Source: Streptomyces sp. NRRL S-350
GTDB lineage: Bacteria; Actinomycetota; Actinomycetes; Streptomycetales; Streptomycetaceae
NCBI RefSeq assembly: GCF_000719705.1
Contig: NZ_JOHO01000122.1
Location: 1-6,613 of the forward strand
Direction of reading: 5' to 3'
DNA length: 6,613 bases
A program made the translations under genes and the position numbers. The notes under the pieces were generated by a model. It was not told where the DNA came from and did not search any database. It saw only the letters and a program-made list of their open reading frames with translations. Position 1 is the first letter of the stretch. Every line of letters starts with the position of its first letter. Below, piece by piece: positions 5,636 through 6,613 of the stretch.

Positions 5636-6355
5636 ATGTCCAGGAACGTCGTCGTCACCGGCGGTGGCACGGGAATCGGGTACGAAGTCGCGCGGCGGTT
5701 CGCCGAGTCGGACGACCACGTGGTGATCGTGGGCCGACGGCGCGCGGTCCTGGAGAAGGCCGCGGCCGACCTCGGGCCGAACGTCACCCCGCTGGTGTGC
5801 GACCTCGCCGACCCGGACGACGTCGAGGCCGTGCTGCGTGAACTGCCCGAACGGATCGACGTCCTGGTCAACAACGCCGGCAGCCGGGAGACCGTGGCCG
5901 GCGGCGGCCCGCACGCCCTGCTGGCCCGCTGGCGCGGCGACTTCGAGCGCAACGTGATGACCGTGGTGCTGCTCACCGAGTCGGTCCGCGACCGGCTCAC
6001 CCCGGGCGCAGGCCGGGTGGTCACCATCAGCTCCATCGCCGCCCTGCGCGGGGCCGGTTCGTACGGCGCGGCGAAAGCCTCGCTGCACGCCTGGAACCAC
6101 TTCCTGGCGGCCCAGTTGGGCCCCTCGGGCATCACCGCGAACATCGTCGCGCCGGGAACGGTGGCCGGCACCGAGTTCTTCGGGCCCCGGCTGGACGAGG
6201 CCGAGGTCTCGCGGCGGGCGGCCCGCACCCTGCTCGGCCGGATCGGGGAGACCGGTGAGGTCGCGGCGGCGGTGCACTTCCTGGCCTCGCCCGAGGCCGG
6301 GTTCATCACCGGCGAGATCCTGCACTGCAACGGCGGCGAGCTGCTGGGGCGTTGA
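5636..6355 (+). CDS. Short-chain dehydrogenase/reductase (SDR), classical type
   Basis: A 239-residue NAD(P)-dependent oxidoreductase with a single Rossmann domain. The cofactor motif TGGGTGIG is at 8-15, NNAG at 79-82, the structural/catalytic Asn at N106, the active-site YGAAK at Y143/K147 and a PG motif after beta-6 at 173-174. The C-terminal ITGEILHCNGG (224-234) is typical of FabG-like SDRs. Arginines after beta-2 (VGRRR, 33-36) favour NADP(H). The catalytic serine is probably S133 in ISSIAALRGAGSY, ten residues before Tyr instead of the usual ~13, so that loop is short. The substrate cannot be told. The ATG at 5636 has GGAGGGA (5621-5627) eight bases upstream; the 27-codon upstream extension of the frame has no such support. 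It stands alone, convergent with the copper ATPase. Confidence 0.93.
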   Translation: MSRNVVVTGGGTGIGYEVARRFAESDDHVVIVGRRRAVLEKAAADLGPNVTPLVCDLADPDDVEAVLRELPERIDVLVNNAGSRETVAGGGPHALLARWRGDFERNVMTVVLLTESVRDRLTPGAGRVVTISSIAALRGAGSYGAAKASLHAWNHFLAAQLGPSGITANIVAPGTVAGTEFFGPRLDEAEVSRRAARTLLGRIGETGEVAAAVHFLASPEAGFITGEILHCNGGELLGR

Positions 6356-6368
6356 CCGACGCCCCGAG

Positions 6369-6418
6369 GGACCGGGGCCCGGACGGGCACCGGACGGGCA
6401 CCGGGCGGGCCCCGGTCC
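6369..6418. terminator. Bidirectional terminator between SDR and Cu-ATPase genes
   Basis: GGACCGGGGCCCG (6369-6381) pairs perfectly with CGGGCCCCGGTCC (6406-6418), a 13-bp G-C rich stem with a 24-base loop. It starts 13 bases after the SDR stop and ends two bases before the stop codon of the convergent ATPase gene, so one structure can serve both transcripts. Confidence 0.85.
6381..6413. repeat. 11-bp tandem repeat within the terminator loop
   Basis: GGACGGGCACC occurs twice in a row (6381-6391, 6392-6402), followed by a 9/11 match GGGCGGGCCCC (6403-6413). The two perfect units fill most of the loop of the terminator, and the third degenerate unit runs into its right arm. It looks like replication slippage in a GC-rich hairpin. 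Confidence 0.75.
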
Positions 6419-6420
6419 GG

Positions 6421-6613
6421 TCAGGCCGGTCGGAAGCGGCGCAGCCGGAGGCTGTTGGTGACCACGAAGACCGAGGAGAAGGCCATGGCGGCTCCGGCGA
6501 TCATGGGGTTGAGCAGTCCGGCGGCGGCCAGTGGCAGGGCTGCGACGTTGTAGCCGAAGGCCCAGAAGAGGTTGCCCTTGATGGTGGCGAGGGTGCGGCG
6601 GGAGAGGCGGATG
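6421..6613 (-). CDS. Cu(I)-transporting P1B-type ATPase, C-terminal end (partial)
   Basis: Only the last 63 codons and the TGA stop (6423-6421) are in the window; the gene continues past 6613. The fragment, starting [20 protein letters not shown], covers the last two transmembrane helices of a heavy-metal P-type ATPase. The copper-selectivity signature of the Cu(I) subgroup (P1B-1) is visible: YN (fragment residues 21-22) in the penultimate helix and MxxSS (M43, S46, S47) in the last one. CPC and the phosphorylation motif DKTGT should lie upstream, outside the window. The family exports Cu(I) across the plasma membrane. It is transcribed towards the SDR and shares its terminator. Confidence 0.92.
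   Translation of the reverse strand, partial: IRLSRRTLATIKGNLFWAFGYNVAALPLAAAGLLNPMIAGAAMAFSSVFVVTNSLRLRRFRPA

Noticed and set aside
5437..6390. Minus-strand 317-codon open frame antisense to the SDR
   Set aside because: The SDR on the plus strand has intact motifs and a Shine-Dalgarno; the antisense frame has neither and crosses the terminator.

Overview
The window is high-GC DNA with strongly G/C-biased third codon positions, GTG starts and long GC hairpin terminators without U-tracts. The CitA, RecD2 and 5S rRNA sequences all read as Streptomycetaceae (Streptomyces or Kitasatospora). It is a chromosomal core region, not an obvious mobile or accessory island. I see no phage, transposon, CRISPR or tRNA sequence and no convincing undescribed multigene system.

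Layout, left to right. Positions 1-42 are the 3' end of a 5S rRNA, so an rRNA operon ends here, followed by a perfect 17-bp-stem terminator (52-88). A short stretch then holds a perfect 13-bp tandem duplication (129-154) and, on the minus strand, what looks like the first ~23 codons of a GNAT acetyltransferase whose remainder is missing. Next on the minus strand is a complete two-domain VOC (glyoxalase-fold) protein (350-1141). Divergent from it is recD2 (1352-3586), an ATP-dependent 5'-3' DNA helicase. A 225-bp gap then carries an 18-bp palindrome over a candidate promoter and a stable leader hairpin, leading to citA, citrate synthase (3812-5101), which ends in a strong terminator. A 486-bp gene-free interval follows, with a cluster of inverted and direct repeats (5203-5331). 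It precedes a short-chain dehydrogenase/reductase (5636-6355). The window closes with the C-terminal 63 residues of a convergent Cu(I)-transporting P1B-type ATPase (6421-6613, minus), separated from the SDR by a hairpin that probably terminates both genes.

The genes look like independent transcription units: rRNA, a VOC protein of uncertain substrate, DNA repair, TCA-cycle entry, a reductase and copper export. Each has its own intergenic region or terminator, except that recD2 has no clear terminator of its own before the citA promoter. The most interesting non-coding signals are the palindrome overlapping the citA promoter (a possible MarR/TamR-type operator), the structured citA leader, the repeat cluster after citA, and the eroded GNAT/tandem-duplication junction beside the rRNA operon.
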